A DNA stretch of 64,000 nt from an uncultured Lachnoanaerobaculum sp. (GTDB lineage Bacteria; Bacillota; Clostridia; Lachnospirales; Lachnospiraceae), in the NCBI RefSeq assembly GCF_938015485.1, contig NZ_CALLVU010000099.1, forward strand, positions 62,001 to 126,000, in the 5' to 3' direction. Positions 46,071 through 55,273 of the stretch are shown in pieces (position 1 is the stretch's first letter; every line of letters starts with the position of its first letter). Under the pieces are notes generated by a model. It saw only the letters and a list, made by a program, of their open reading frames with translations. It searched no databases and was not told where the DNA came from. Position numbers and translations under genes: made by a program.

Positions 46071-47518
46071 TGAATTATTCGATTATATTATATATAGTGG
46101 GAAAGGTAATGATGTTGGAGTCCGCCTGCTTTTTGATACCGGCTGTGACATCAATTGTATACGGTGAGCATGAAGGCTTCGCCTATCTGATAGTAGGTGT
46201 AGTGGCGGCTGTTATAGGATATTTGATTTCAAGCAAAAAGAAGTTTGAACATGTATTCTTTGCAAGAGAAGGCTTTGTAATGGTTGCGCTGTCTTGGATA
46301 GTGCTCAGTGTGGTGGGAGCAATCCCTTTTGTAGTAACAGGTGAGATTCCGAACATGATTGATGCACTTTTTGAGACCGTATCGGGATTTACAACAACCG
46401 GAGCAAGTATACTCGAGGATGTGGAGAGCTTAAGCCATACTTCACTTATCTGGAGAAGCTTTACACACTGGGTAGGCGGTATGGGTGTTATAGTATTATT
46501 GCTTGCAATACTTCCGATGGCGGGCGGCTACAATATGCACCTTATGAAGGCGGAGAGCCCGGGTCCTGTAGTAGGAAAGCTTGTGCCCAGACTACGAGAT
46601 ACCGCAAAGATTCTGTATCTTATTTATCTTGTAATGACCGTTATAGAGTTTGTTATATTGGTAATTATAAAGATGCCTGTATTTGATGCACTCTGTATCA
46701 CATTCGGTACTGCAGGTACAGGAGGATTCGGAATAAAGGCCGACAGTATAGCAAGCTATTCATATGCAATACAGGTGGTAGTTACTATATTTATGATACT
46801 CTTCGGTGTAAATTTCAATGCTTACTTTGTACTTTTGGGCAAGCACAAGAAAGAAGCGTTTAAGATAGAAGAGGTAAGGTGGTATTTCGGAATTATATTT
46901 GCTGCAATTGTGATTATTACAGTGAATATAAGAGGTTATTTTGACAATATATTGATAGCGTTAAATCACGCCGCATTCCAGGTAGGATCAATCATAACAA
47001 CCACAGGGTATTCAACCACAGACTTTGACCGCTGGCCTCAGCTTTCAAGAAATATACTTATATTCCTGATGATGTGCGGTGCCTGTGCCGGAAGTACAGG
47101 TGGCGGTCTCAAGGTTTCAAGAATTGTGGTTATGGTAAAATCGGCATTTCAGGAAATCGGATACTACATTCATCCGAGAGGTGTAAAGACTATCAAGATG
47201 GACGGAAAGGTACTTGAAAAGCCTGTACTTAATAACATAAGGGTATTCTTAATCACATATGTGATGATTTATACCATTTCAATGTTCTTATTGTCACTTA
47301 ATAATTTTGATTTTGAGACCAATTTTACAGCCATAGCGGCGACATTCAACAATATCGGACCGGGACTTGCCAAGGTAGGTCCTATGGCGAACTTCAATAT
47401 ATACTCATATTTTTCAAAGCTGGTTTTGACCTTTGATATGCTTGCAGGAAGACTTGAGTTATATCCTATGCTCCTTTTATTTTGCCCTGGCATATGGAAA
47501 ATAGGAAAAAGTAAATAA
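46070..47518 (+). CDS. trkH: Potassium uptake membrane subunit TrkH
   Basis: K+ translocating subunit, 482 residues, with about ten membrane segments and four pore loops: SGFTTTGASI near residue 108, FGTAGTGGFGIK near 217, ITTTGYSTTDFDRWP around 310, and TFNNIGPGLAKVGP near 430. CGACAGSTGGGLKVSR is another family hallmark. It overlaps trkA by one base (TAATG), so both subunits are co-translated. A terminator follows. Confidence 0.95.
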   Translation: MNYSIILYIVGKVMMLESACFLIPAVTSIVYGEHEGFAYLIVGVVAAVIGYLISSKKKFEHVFFAREGFVMVALSWIVLSVVGAIPFVVTGEIPNMIDALFETVSGFTTTGASILEDVESLSHTSLIWRSFTHWVGGMGVIVLLLAILPMAGGYNMHLMKAESPGPVVGKLVPRLRDTAKILYLIYLVMTVIEFVILVIIKMPVFDALCITFGTAGTGGFGIKADSIASYSYAIQVVVTIFMILFGVNFNAYFVLLGKHKKEAFKIEEVRWYFGIIFAAIVIITVNIRGYFDNILIALNHAAFQVGSIITTTGYSTTDFDRWPQLSRNILIFLMMCGACAGSTGGGLKVSRIVVMVKSAFQEIGYYIHPRGVKTIKMDGKVLEKPVLNNIRVFLITYVMIYTISMFLLSLNNFDFETNFTAIAATFNNIGPGLAKVGPMANFNIYSYFSKLVLTFDMLAGRLELYPMLLLFCPGIWKIGKSK

Positions 47519-47527
47519 TGTAAAAAT

Positions 47528-47562
47528 AAAGCACTTGCAATTTTTTTGCAGGTGCTTTATAA
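47528..47562 (+). terminator. Terminator after trkH
   Basis: AAAGCACTTGCA pairs with TGCAGGTGCTTT around a T-rich loop. The T-run after the stem is short (TTTATAAT). Confidence 0.7.
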
Positions 47563-47601
47563 TACCTACTAACATAATAGGAAAGAGGAAATAAAGATAC
47601 A

Positions 47602-48672
47602 ATGATTGAACTGAAAAATATTACAAAGACTTTCAGTGAAGGCAATATATCCGTACATGCAGTCAAAGATGTATCTTTAGTGATTGATAAAGGGGAGATA
47701 TTCGGCATTATAGGATTTTCCGGAGCGGGAAAATCCACACTTGTCAGATGTATAAATCTTTTGGAAAGGCCTGATGCAGGTAAAGTATTTGTTGACGGAA
47801 AGGATTTGACAGCCCTTAAAGCTAGAGATTTAAGAAGTGCAAGGAAAAAAATCGGAATGATCTTTCAGCACTTCAATCTGATGCCGTCCAGAACGGTGGC
47901 AGGCAATGTGGAGTATTCACTTTTCGGAAGCGGGCTTTCAAAGGAAGCAAAGAGAAAAAAGGTCAGAGAACTTCTGTCTTTGGTAGATATAGCCGATAAG
48001 GAAAAGGCATACCCGAGTCAGTTGTCAGGAGGTCAAAAGCAAAGAGTGGCTATAGCAAGAGCACTTGCAAACGACCCGAAAGTACTTTTATGTGACGAGG
48101 CGACATCGGCACTTGATCCGCAGACTACAGCATCCATTTTGGAGCTTTTACAAAGTCTCAATAAAAAGCTGGGGCTTACAGTGGTAGTCATCACACATGA
48201 GATGGCGGTTGTAAAGCAGATCTGTGACAGAGTGGCAGTAATGGAAGACGGAAATGTTGTGGAAGAAGGGGATGTATTCTCAATCTTTGCAAATCCTAAG
48301 CATCAGATTACAAAGGACTTTATAAAGACCACTTCAAACCTTCAAAAGATAGAAGGACTGATAGCTTCAGGTTCGGATGTGGCCAAGTTAAAACCGGGCG
48401 AGGTCATACTTAGACTAAGCTATAAGAAAGCAAATACTTCGGAGGCACTGATTTCCGAAGTGTCCAGAAAGTTTAATATAGATTTGAATATTATCTATGC
48501 GGATGTGGAGATAGTAAAAGATGCACCTATAGGCGGTACGGTGGCGATAGTAAGCGGCGAAAAGTCTGATATAGATGCAGCAATCAAATATCTGCAGGAT
48601 AAAGAAGTAGGAGTGGAGGTGATAAAGGATGAAAGAAATATTGCACATTCTCTTACCAAACGTATCGGCTAA
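47602..48672 (+). CDS. metN: Methionine ABC transporter ATP-binding protein
   Basis: ATPase of a MetNIQ methionine importer. The 356-residue protein has Walker A GFSGAGKSTL near residue 38, signature LSGGQKQRVAIARAL near 140, Walker B VLLCDEATSALD, and a C-terminal NIL domain (about 270-345) that in this family senses cytoplasmic methionine. The 3' end overlaps metI by 44 bases. No S-box or methionine T-box is seen in the 83 bases between the trkH stop and the metN start. Confidence 0.93.
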   Translation: MIELKNITKTFSEGNISVHAVKDVSLVIDKGEIFGIIGFSGAGKSTLVRCINLLERPDAGKVFVDGKDLTALKARDLRSARKKIGMIFQHFNLMPSRTVAGNVEYSLFGSGLSKEAKRKKVRELLSLVDIADKEKAYPSQLSGGQKQRVAIARALANDPKVLLCDEATSALDPQTTASILELLQSLNKKLGLTVVVITHEMAVVKQICDRVAVMEDGNVVEEGDVFSIFANPKHQITKDFIKTTSNLQKIEGLIASGSDVAKLKPGEVILRLSYKKANTSEALISEVSRKFNIDLNIIYADVEIVKDAPIGGTVAIVSGEKSDIDAAIKYLQDKEVGVEVIKDERNIAHSLTKRIG

Positions 48673-49309
48673 ACCCAATGAGATAATAGATGCAACTGTT
48701 CAGACCATAAATATGATGGTACTTTCAGGTGCTATTTCACTTATATTCGGTCTTATATTCGGTGTTATAGTGGTGGTCACCTCTCCGAGAGGTATATTAA
48801 AAAACGCCTTTATCTACAATATTATGGATAAGCTGATAAATGTGTTCAGATCAATCCCTTTTGTAATCTTGCTTGCGGCACTGATACCTTTTACAAGAAT
48901 GGTGGTGGGAACCGCAATAGGAACAAAGGGTGCCATACTTCCGCTTGTATTCGGTACGGTACCTTTCTTTACAAGACAGATAGAAAGTGCTTTATATGAA
49001 GTGGATAAGGGACTTATTGAGGCGGCACAGAGCATGGGTTCATCACCTATAGAGATTATATTCAGAGTATACTTAAGAGAGAGTTTGCCGGGTATTATAA
49101 GAGGTGTACAGATTACATTTATCTCACTTTTAGGACTTACCGCTATGGCAGGTGCTATAGGCGGCGGAGGTCTCGGAGATTTTGCGATAAGATACGGACA
49201 CCAGAGAAATCAAACAGATGTAACATATGCTACAGTAATTATTATACTTATAATGGTAAGCTTGATACAGGGTCTTGGAAACAAGGCGATAAAGAAAACA
49301 ACACATTAA
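48629..49309 (+). CDS. metI: Methionine ABC transporter permease
   Basis: Membrane channel subunit of MetNIQ, 226 residues, with about five membrane segments. The coupling-helix signature EAAQSMGSSPIEIIFRVYLRE near residue 130 fits MetI, and GLTAMAGAIGGGGLGDFAIRYG is a hallmark of the family. It overlaps metN and precedes the binding lipoprotein metQ. Confidence 0.93.
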   Translation: MKEILHILLPNVSAKPNEIIDATVQTINMMVLSGAISLIFGLIFGVIVVVTSPRGILKNAFIYNIMDKLINVFRSIPFVILLAALIPFTRMVVGTAIGTKGAILPLVFGTVPFFTRQIESALYEVDKGLIEAAQSMGSSPIEIIFRVYLRESLPGIIRGVQITFISLLGLTAMAGAIGGGGLGDFAIRYGHQRNQTDVTYATVIIILIMVSLIQGLGNKAIKKTTH

Positions 49310-49365
49310 GATCACAGGGTGAATTCCCCTTGTTATATAGAAAAATTCATGGAGGTTATTATATT

Positions 49366-50247
49366 ATGAGAAAATTAAGTAAATTTTTAGCAATCGGCGC
49401 AATATTGGCTTTGGGACTTACAGCATGCGGTTCAAGTCAGAAGGCGGATACAAGCAGTGCTGCAGGTGAGAGCACAAGCGCGGAGTCAAAGGCCGACGCT
49501 GCAAAGACCGAAGGTAATACAACGGTAAAAATCGGTGTCGTAGGTGAGAACAATGAGCAGTGGAACCCTGTAATAGAGGCTATGGCAAAAGAGAGTATTA
49601 CAGTTGAGCTTGTAAAGTTTGCAGACTATTCATTGCCTAACAGAGCGTTAAATGACAAGGAAATTGACTTAAACGCATTCCAGCACAAGGCATATCTTGC
49701 AAATGATGTTAAGGACAACGGCTATAAGATTGAGGCTATAGGCGATACAATCATCGCACCTTTAGGAGTATATTCAAAGAAGATTAAAGATCTTTCAGAG
49801 CTTAAGGACGGCGATACAATAGCAATCCCGAACGACGCTACAAACGGCGGAAGAGCATTGAAGGTACTTGAGAGTGCAGGAGTTATCAAAGTAAATCCTG
49901 ACGCAGGATATACACCTACACTCAGTGATATTACAGAAAATCCTAAGAATATCAAGTTCACAGAGGTTGAGGCTGCCAATACACCAAGTCTTTTACCTGA
50001 TGTGGCTGCTGCCGTAATCAACGGAGGTCACGCAGTAGACAACGGTCTTAATCCTAAGACAGATTCCATCTATCTTGAGAAGGTAGAGGACGGAGCTGAC
50101 AACCCGTATGTAAATGTTATTGTTGCAAGAAGTGAGGACAAGGACAACGAGACTTACAAAAAGATTGTAAAGGCATTCCAAAGTGATGATGTAAAGAAGG
50201 TTATAGAGGACACATATAAGGGTGCTTATATACCTGCTTGGAAATAA
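49366..50247 (+). CDS. metQ: Methionine-binding lipoprotein MetQ
   Basis: Surface lipoprotein that captures methionine for MetNI. The 293-residue precursor has a lipoprotein signal peptide with lipobox LTAC near residue 21, a serine/alanine-rich linker, then the NlpA domain: KIGVVGENNEQWNPV, VKFADYSLPNRALNDKEIDLNAFQHKAYL and NDATNGGRALKVLE. ATG at 49366 follows GGAGGTTATTAT. A strong terminator follows. Confidence 0.93.
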   Translation: MRKLSKFLAIGAILALGLTACGSSQKADTSSAAGESTSAESKADAAKTEGNTTVKIGVVGENNEQWNPVIEAMAKESITVELVKFADYSLPNRALNDKEIDLNAFQHKAYLANDVKDNGYKIEAIGDTIIAPLGVYSKKIKDLSELKDGDTIAIPNDATNGGRALKVLESAGVIKVNPDAGYTPTLSDITENPKNIKFTEVEAANTPSLLPDVAAAVINGGHAVDNGLNPKTDSIYLEKVEDGADNPYVNVIVARSEDKDNETYKKIVKAFQSDDVKKVIEDTYKGAYIPAWK

Positions 50248-50273
50248 TTTTTAAATAAATATAGATAATTAGA

Positions 50274-50334
50274 GGCTGTCACACATTTAAATGTAAAATT
50301 TAGATTATGTGACAGTCTTTTTTGTGCCTAAGAA
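50274..50334 (+). terminator. Terminator after metQ
   Basis: GGCTGTCACA pairs with TGTGACAGTC across a long AT-rich loop, followed by TTTTTT. Confidence 0.8.
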
Positions 50335-50560
50335 AGCGATAATTGTTGATAAGCGTCTGCTGCGGTTCATATATTGTTCATAACTAATTCAAAAACCTTT
50401 TACATAAAAAACAAACTTTAGCCACTTTTATTTCCTATAATCTCTTACATAGACAAGAGATAGCTAGTCTATAAATAAAAGATTTTTTTCATAATACTCG
50501 AGCCGATACATATCGGCTCTCCTCCCAAAATCAAGCCGGCAGCGATGTCGGCTTTTTATA
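50335..50560 (+). other. Gap with two related GC-rich hairpins
   Basis: This is most of the 379-base space between metQ and tcdA. No reading frame with a ribosome site is seen. A perfect 9-bp hairpin GAGCCGATA/TATCGGCTC (50500-50519) is followed by AAGCCGGCA/TGTCGGCTT (50533-50554) and a TTTTT run, i.e. a terminator. The second arm of the first hairpin can also pair with the first arm of the second. This is either the end of an unrecognised short RNA or a chance pair. Confidence 0.45.
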
Positions 50561-50626
50561 TTGTTGACAACTTAAGTGTAAAAATATAAACTTGCTTGAT
50601 AGTGTAAAATAATGAGAGGATTATAT

Positions 50627-51394
50627 ATGGATCAATTTGCAAGAACTCAGCTTTTGTTGGGTGTGGATGCCATGGAAAGATTGAAAAAGTCAAGAGTGGC
50701 GGTATTTGGAGTAGGTGGAGTAGGCGGCTACAGCGTGGAAGCTTTGGCAAGATCCGGAGTGGGAGCCATAGACCTGATAGATGATGATAAAGTGTGTCTG
50801 ACAAATATAAATCGTCAGATAATAGCTGATGTAAAGACTATAGGAAAGTATAAGGTGGATGTGGCAAAAGACAGGATACTTAGCATCAATCCGAGGTGTA
50901 AGGTGACTACACATCAGTGCTTTTATCTGCCTGAGAATGCAGGGGATTTTGATTTTAAAGAATATGACTATGTAATAGATGCCGTGGATACGGTTACCGC
51001 AAAGATAAATCTGGTAATGCAGGCAAACGAAAGTAATGTACCTGTTATCAGCAGTATGGGCGCAGGCAATAAGCTGGATCCTACAGCTTTTATGGTGAGC
51101 GACATATATAAGACAAGTGTCTGTCCGCTTGCAAAGGTGATGAGAAGAGAACTCAAAAAAAGAAATATAAAAAAGCTTAAGGTGGTTTATTCCAAGGAGC
51201 AGCCTTTAGTTCCGATAGAGGATGAGAGTATCAGCTGCAGGTCACACTGTGTATGTCCTCCGGGTGCGGAGAGAAAATGTAGTGACAGAAGAGCTATTCC
51301 GGGATCTGTTGCCTTTGTGCCGTCTGTGGTAGGACTTATAATAGCAGGTGAAGTAATAAAAGATTTGACTAAGGATATTGTGAGGGAAGTATGA
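50627..51394 (+). CDS. tcdA: tRNA threonylcarbamoyladenosine dehydratase
   Basis: E1-like enzyme that cyclises t6A at position 37 of tRNAs using ATP. The 255-residue protein has the nucleotide-binding AVFGVGGVGGYSVEALARSGVG near residue 25, DDDKVCLTNINRQI, DAVDTVTAKI, and the catalytic-Cys region SCRSHCVCPPGAERKCSDRR near 210. ThiF-family relatives exist, but this combination fits TcdA (YgdL/CsdL). ATG at 50627 follows GAGAGGATTATAT. Its stop overlaps the symporter start. Confidence 0.93.
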   Translation: MDQFARTQLLLGVDAMERLKKSRVAVFGVGGVGGYSVEALARSGVGAIDLIDDDKVCLTNINRQIIADVKTIGKYKVDVAKDRILSINPRCKVTTHQCFYLPENAGDFDFKEYDYVIDAVDTVTAKINLVMQANESNVPVISSMGAGNKLDPTAFMVSDIYKTSVCPLAKVMRRELKKRNIKKLKVVYSKEQPLVPIEDESISCRSHCVCPPGAERKCSDRRAIPGSVAFVPSVVGLIIAGEVIKDLTKDIVREV

Positions 51395-52788
51395 TTGAAA
51401 CAATTTCAAGGATAAACTCCGCCGTAAACGGGTTTATTTGGGGTGTACCTGCAATAATTGCACTGATGGGTGTAGGTATATATTTGAGCATCAGATTAAA
51501 ATTTATGCAGGTAACAAAATTTGCATATATAATGAAGACTACGGTCGGCAGAATTTTCAAAAAGAGAAATGTGGCAGACGGAGCGCTTTCACCTTTTCAG
51601 GCGGCGACCACCGCACTTGCGGCTACGGTGGGTACGGGAAATATAGCAGGTGTTGCAGGCGCAATATCCATAGGCGGACCGGGAAGTGTATTTTGGATGT
51701 GGATTTCGGCAATCTTAGGTATGTGTACAAAGTTTACCGAGGTTACACTTGCAGTATACTTCAGAAAGAAAAACAAGAACGGAGAATTGGTAGGCGGTCC
51801 TATGTATTATATCAGTAACGGACTGCCGAAAAAGTGGATATTTTTAGCATATGCCTTTGCCACCTTCGGTGTACTTACAGTGTTCGGAACCGGAAATGCC
51901 ACACAGGTAAATACCATAACCGCAGCTATCAATGTGGCACTTGAAGGCTACGGAATAGTAAAGTCGGGCGGAAGTCAGACAATAAACTTAATTATCGGAA
52001 TAATTGTAACAATACTGGTGGGACTCGTATTACTTGGAGGTATCAAAAGAATTGGAACGGTTACAGAAAAGCTGGTTCCTTTTATGGCACTTTTATATGT
52101 GGTGCTTGCACTCGGAGTGGTATTTTTAAATATAAACAGAGTACCTGAGGTATTTGGAAGCATAATATACGGAGCGTTCAATCCCAGAGCTGTGACAGGA
52201 GGAGTAATAGGAAGCTTCTTTTTAAGTATGAAAAAGGGAGTATCAAGAGGTATATTCTCAAACGAGGCCGGACTTGGTACCGGTCCTATAGCACACGCTT
52301 CGGCAGATACGGGTAAGCCTGTAAAGCAGGGATTTTTCGGAGTATTTGAAGTATTTGCCGATACCATAGTTATATGTACACTTACAGCGCTTGTAATACT
52401 TTGTTCAGGTGTGAATATTCCTTTCGGTTCTCCGGCAGGTGCCGAACTTACTATAAGCGGTTTTATAAAGGCCTACGGACATGGCGTATCGGTATTTACG
52501 GCTGTGGCCATGTGCTCGTTTGCCTTCTCGACCATCATAGGATGGGGACTTTACGGCGCCAGATGTATAGAGTTTTTATTCAGTGAAAAGGTAATAAAGC
52601 CTTTTATGGTGGTATATTCACTGATGGCGATAGTGGGAGCGACTATGGACCTCGGATTGCTTTGGGATATATCCGATACTTTCAACGGACTTATGGCAAT
52701 CCCGAACCTTATAGCGCTGTTCTTACTTGCAAATGTGGCAATAAAGTTAAAGAATGAGTACTTTGAGGGCGAAGGTAAAGAAAAGTAA
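51391..52788 (+). CDS. Sodium:alanine (AGCS) symporter
   Basis: A 465-residue membrane protein with about 11 hydrophobic segments that imports alanine or glycine with sodium. Family hallmarks include QAATTALAATVGTGNIAGVA near residue 70, GGPGSVFWMWISAILGM, GGPMYYISNG and FSNEAGLGTGPIAHA near 290. It overlaps tcdA by four bases (ATGA), suggesting translational coupling. Substrate is inferred from the family. Confidence 0.93.
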   Translation: MIETISRINSAVNGFIWGVPAIIALMGVGIYLSIRLKFMQVTKFAYIMKTTVGRIFKKRNVADGALSPFQAATTALAATVGTGNIAGVAGAISIGGPGSVFWMWISAILGMCTKFTEVTLAVYFRKKNKNGELVGGPMYYISNGLPKKWIFLAYAFATFGVLTVFGTGNATQVNTITAAINVALEGYGIVKSGGSQTINLIIGIIVTILVGLVLLGGIKRIGTVTEKLVPFMALLYVVLALGVVFLNINRVPEVFGSIIYGAFNPRAVTGGVIGSFFLSMKKGVSRGIFSNEAGLGTGPIAHASADTGKPVKQGFFGVFEVFADTIVICTLTALVILCSGVNIPFGSPAGAELTISGFIKAYGHGVSVFTAVAMCSFAFSTIIGWGLYGARCIEFLFSEKVIKPFMVVYSLMAIVGATMDLGLLWDISDTFNGLMAIPNLIALFLLANVAIKLKNEYFEGEGKEK

Positions 52789-52795
52789 AAAGTGC

Positions 52796-52823
52796 TTGAC
52801 AATAAAATAAGATTGTGTAAAAT
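52796..52823 (+). promoter_or_regulatory. Promoter of the trxA-trxB-gpx cluster
   Basis: TTGACA (52796-52801), 16-base spacer, TAAAAT (52818-52823), 42 bases before trxA. Confidence 0.75.
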
Positions 52824-52865
52824 ATAATCATAAACTATTTAAGGAAAAATCGGAGGGGAAAAGTT

Positions 52866-53174
52866 ATGGCAGTAAAGACAATAACAAGTGCAAATTTTGA
52901 AGCTGAAGTTTTGAATGCAAAGGAACCTGTATTGGTAGATGTTTGGGCATCTTGGTGCGGACCTTGTAAGATGCTTTCACCTATAGTTGACGAGGTGGCT
53001 GAGGAAGCGGTAGGTTTCTCTGTAGGAAAGGTAAATGCGGATGAGAACCAGGAGCTTGTAAACAGATTCCACATCATGTCAATACCTACACTTCTTGTAT
53101 TTAAGAACGGTGAGTTGGTAAATAAGTCTGTAGGTCTTATATCAAAGGATGAAGTAAAGGCTTTATTGGGATAA
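52866..53174 (+). CDS. trxA: Thioredoxin
   Basis: A 102-residue thioredoxin with the active site WCGPC near residue 33 and the cis-proline segment SIPTLLVFKNGE near 75. It reduces disulfides in the cytoplasm using electrons from thioredoxin reductase, encoded 56 bases downstream. GGAGGGGAAAAGTT precedes the start. Confidence 0.96.
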   Translation: MAVKTITSANFEAEVLNAKEPVLVDVWASWCGPCKMLSPIVDEVAEEAVGFSVGKVNADENQELVNRFHIMSIPTLLVFKNGELVNKSVGLISKDEVKALLG

Positions 53175-53230
53175 TTAAAGATTGTCGGGTTGATGATTAA
53201 GAGATTCGATATATAGAAAGAAGTGATATT

Positions 53231-54142
53231 ATGTATGATATAGTAGTGGTCGGTGCCGGTACGGCAGGACTCTCCGCCGCAATATACGGAGTGAGAGCCG
53301 GCAAGTCGGTACTTGTACTTGAAGGTGCTTCTTACGGAGGACAGATAATCAATACTCCCGAGATAGAAAATTATCCTGCTATCAAGAAGACTTCCGGATT
53401 TGAGTTTGCTACAGATCTTTTCAATCAGGCAAAGGATTTGGGCGCTGAAGTGAAATACGAAAAGGTAACAGGAATAAGCCTTGAAGGAAATATAAAAAAG
53501 GTAAAAACAGATAAGGAAGAGTATGATGCCAAGGCGGTAATACTTGCGACAGGAGCAAAGAACAGACCGCTGGGACTTCCTAATGAGAAAAAGCTTGTAG
53601 GTTCAGGTGTTTCTTACTGTGCCACCTGTGACGGAATGTTCTACAGAGGCAAGGTGGTCGCTGTAAACGGAGGCGGTAATACCGCTATAGAAGACGCAAC
53701 ATTCCTTGCAAATGTGGCAAGTAAAGTATATGTAATACACCGCAGAGACGAGTTTCGAGCCGAGGAAGCTGTAGTAGCGGCGTTAAAGAAAAAGGATAAT
53801 GTAGAGTTTGTTCTCAATTCAAACATTGTAGAGATCAAGGAAGAGTCTTTTGCAGTAAGCGGCGTGGTGGTTGAAGATAAGAATACACATGAAAGAAGAG
53901 AGATTGCTATAGACGGTCTGTTTGTGGCAATAGGTCAGGTACCTGACAATACCGCTTTTGCACAGGTTGCAGAACTTGATAAGGCAGGCTATATAGTAGC
54001 CGGAGAAGATTGTAAGACAATGACCGAAGGTATATTTGCGGCGGGAGACGGCAGAACCAAGGAAGTGCGTCAGCTTGTAACGGCGGCAGGAGACGGTGCT
54101 GTAGCGGGAATTGCGGCGGCAAAGTACTGTGAGGCATTTTAA
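53231..54142 (+). CDS. trxB: Thioredoxin reductase
   Basis: A 303-residue FAD enzyme passing electrons from NADPH to thioredoxin. It has the FAD loop VVVGAGTAGLSAAIYG at the start, the redox-active CATCDG near residue 135, the NADPH loop VNGGGNTAIEDATFLA, HRRDEFRAEE and the FAD-binding GIFAAGDGRTKEVRQLVTAAGDGA end. It sits between trxA and a glutathione peroxidase-type gene. Confidence 0.96.
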   Translation: MYDIVVVGAGTAGLSAAIYGVRAGKSVLVLEGASYGGQIINTPEIENYPAIKKTSGFEFATDLFNQAKDLGAEVKYEKVTGISLEGNIKKVKTDKEEYDAKAVILATGAKNRPLGLPNEKKLVGSGVSYCATCDGMFYRGKVVAVNGGGNTAIEDATFLANVASKVYVIHRRDEFRAEEAVVAALKKKDNVEFVLNSNIVEIKEESFAVSGVVVEDKNTHERREIAIDGLFVAIGQVPDNTAFAQVAELDKAGYIVAGEDCKTMTEGIFAAGDGRTKEVRQLVTAAGDGAVAGIAAAKYCEAF

Positions 54143-54171
54143 TTATAAATAAAGAGGAAAGAGGAAATAAA

Positions 54172-54717
54172 ATGAGCATATATGATTTTAAAGTAAAGAA
54201 CAATGAAGGTAAGGAAGTAAGCCTTAGCGATTACAAGAATAAGGTTGTTTTGATAATAAATTCAGCAACTGAGTGCGGATTTACACCACAGTATGAGCAG
54301 TTACAGAAGTTATATGAGGATTATAAGGACAAGGATTTTGTTATACTTGATTTCCCATGTAACCAGTTCGGACATCAGGCACCGGGAAGTGATGAAGAGA
54401 TTGCAAAGTTCTGCAGCTCAAGATTCGGTGTAACTTTCCCGCTTTTCTCAAAGATTGAGGTAAACGGCGAAGGTGCAAGCGAGGTATTTAAGTACCTTAA
54501 GAGCGAAAAGGGATTTGCAGGTTGGGGAGCGGACAACGATATGTCAAAGCTTCTTACAAAGATGCTTAGCGAGGCGGATCCTGATTATGCAAGCAAGCCT
54601 GATATCAAGTGGAACTTTACAAAATTCCTTATCGATAAGAACGGAAATGTTGTAAGAAGATTTGAGCCTACTGAAGGTGTTGCAGTAGTTGAAGAGGCTG
54701 TTAAAGAGTTAGTTTAA
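54172..54717 (+). CDS. gpx: Glutathione peroxidase-family (thioredoxin-dependent) peroxidase
   Basis: A 181-residue peroxidase. NSATECGFTPQYEQL holds the peroxidatic cysteine in place of selenocysteine, FPCNQFG the catalytic glutamine, and IKWNFTKFLIDKNG the tryptophan-asparagine pair. The non-seleno form in bacteria is usually reduced by thioredoxin, which fits its place 29 bases after trxB. It removes hydrogen peroxide or organic hydroperoxides. Confidence 0.93.
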   Translation: MSIYDFKVKNNEGKEVSLSDYKNKVVLIINSATECGFTPQYEQLQKLYEDYKDKDFVILDFPCNQFGHQAPGSDEEIAKFCSSRFGVTFPLFSKIEVNGEGASEVFKYLKSEKGFAGWGADNDMSKLLTKMLSEADPDYASKPDIKWNFTKFLIDKNGNVVRRFEPTEGVAVVEEAVKELV

Positions 54718-54799
54718 TTTTAATGAAGAGGACATAAGGAGCGTTTATGAAAATAAAGGCTCCTTAAAGTCTTTTAAAAGGAAAGAGGGAATGTAAAAA

Positions 54800-55243
54800 A
54801 TGGCAGGTAAGTATGATTCATTAAAACTTGAAAATCAACTTTGTTTTCCGCTATATGCTTGCTCAAAGGAAATTGTAAGGAGATATAAAACATACTTAGA
54901 CAGATTGGATTTGACATATACACAGTACATTGTAATGATGGTTATGTGGGAAGAAAAGGAACTCAATGTTAAAGAACTCGGTGACAAGCTTTTCCTTGAT
55001 TCAGGTACTTTGACTCCGGTATTAAAAAAGCTTGAAGCCAAGGGCTATGTAACCAGAGAGCGTTCAAAGATAGACGAGAGAACTCTTATAGTAACTTTGA
55101 CAGGGAGCGGAAAAGAGCTTAGAGAAAAGGCTGTTGATATTCCGGTAGGAATGAGAGGCTGCCTGAAATTAAGTGATGAAGAGATGGTACAGCTTCGTAC
55201 AATGCTTAATAAGATTCTAAGTGACATGGGAGATGTGGAATAA
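54800..55243 (+). CDS. ohrR: MarR/OhrR-type peroxide-sensing regulator
   Basis: A 147-residue winged-helix repressor. ENQLCFPLYACSKEI places a cysteine at residue 15, exactly where OhrR senses organic hydroperoxides, and FLDSGTLTPVLKKLEAKGYVTRERS is the recognition helix and wing, with DERTLIVTLTGSGKEL following. OhrR usually controls ohr; here the neighbour upstream is the gpx peroxidase with trxA-trxB, its probable target. A GAAAGAGGGAATG ribosome site precedes it. Confidence 0.88.
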   Translation: MAGKYDSLKLENQLCFPLYACSKEIVRRYKTYLDRLDLTYTQYIVMMVMWEEKELNVKELGDKLFLDSGTLTPVLKKLEAKGYVTRERSKIDERTLIVTLTGSGKELREKAVDIPVGMRGCLKLSDEEMVQLRTMLNKILSDMGDVE

Positions 55244-55273
55244 AATCCGGTAAAGGCTGGCGGAGCGATTACA

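Noticed and set aside
47519..47601. SAM (S-box) riboswitch or methionine T-box ahead of metN
   Set aside because: The gap is 83 bases, mostly the trkH terminator, too short for either element and without their conserved motifs.
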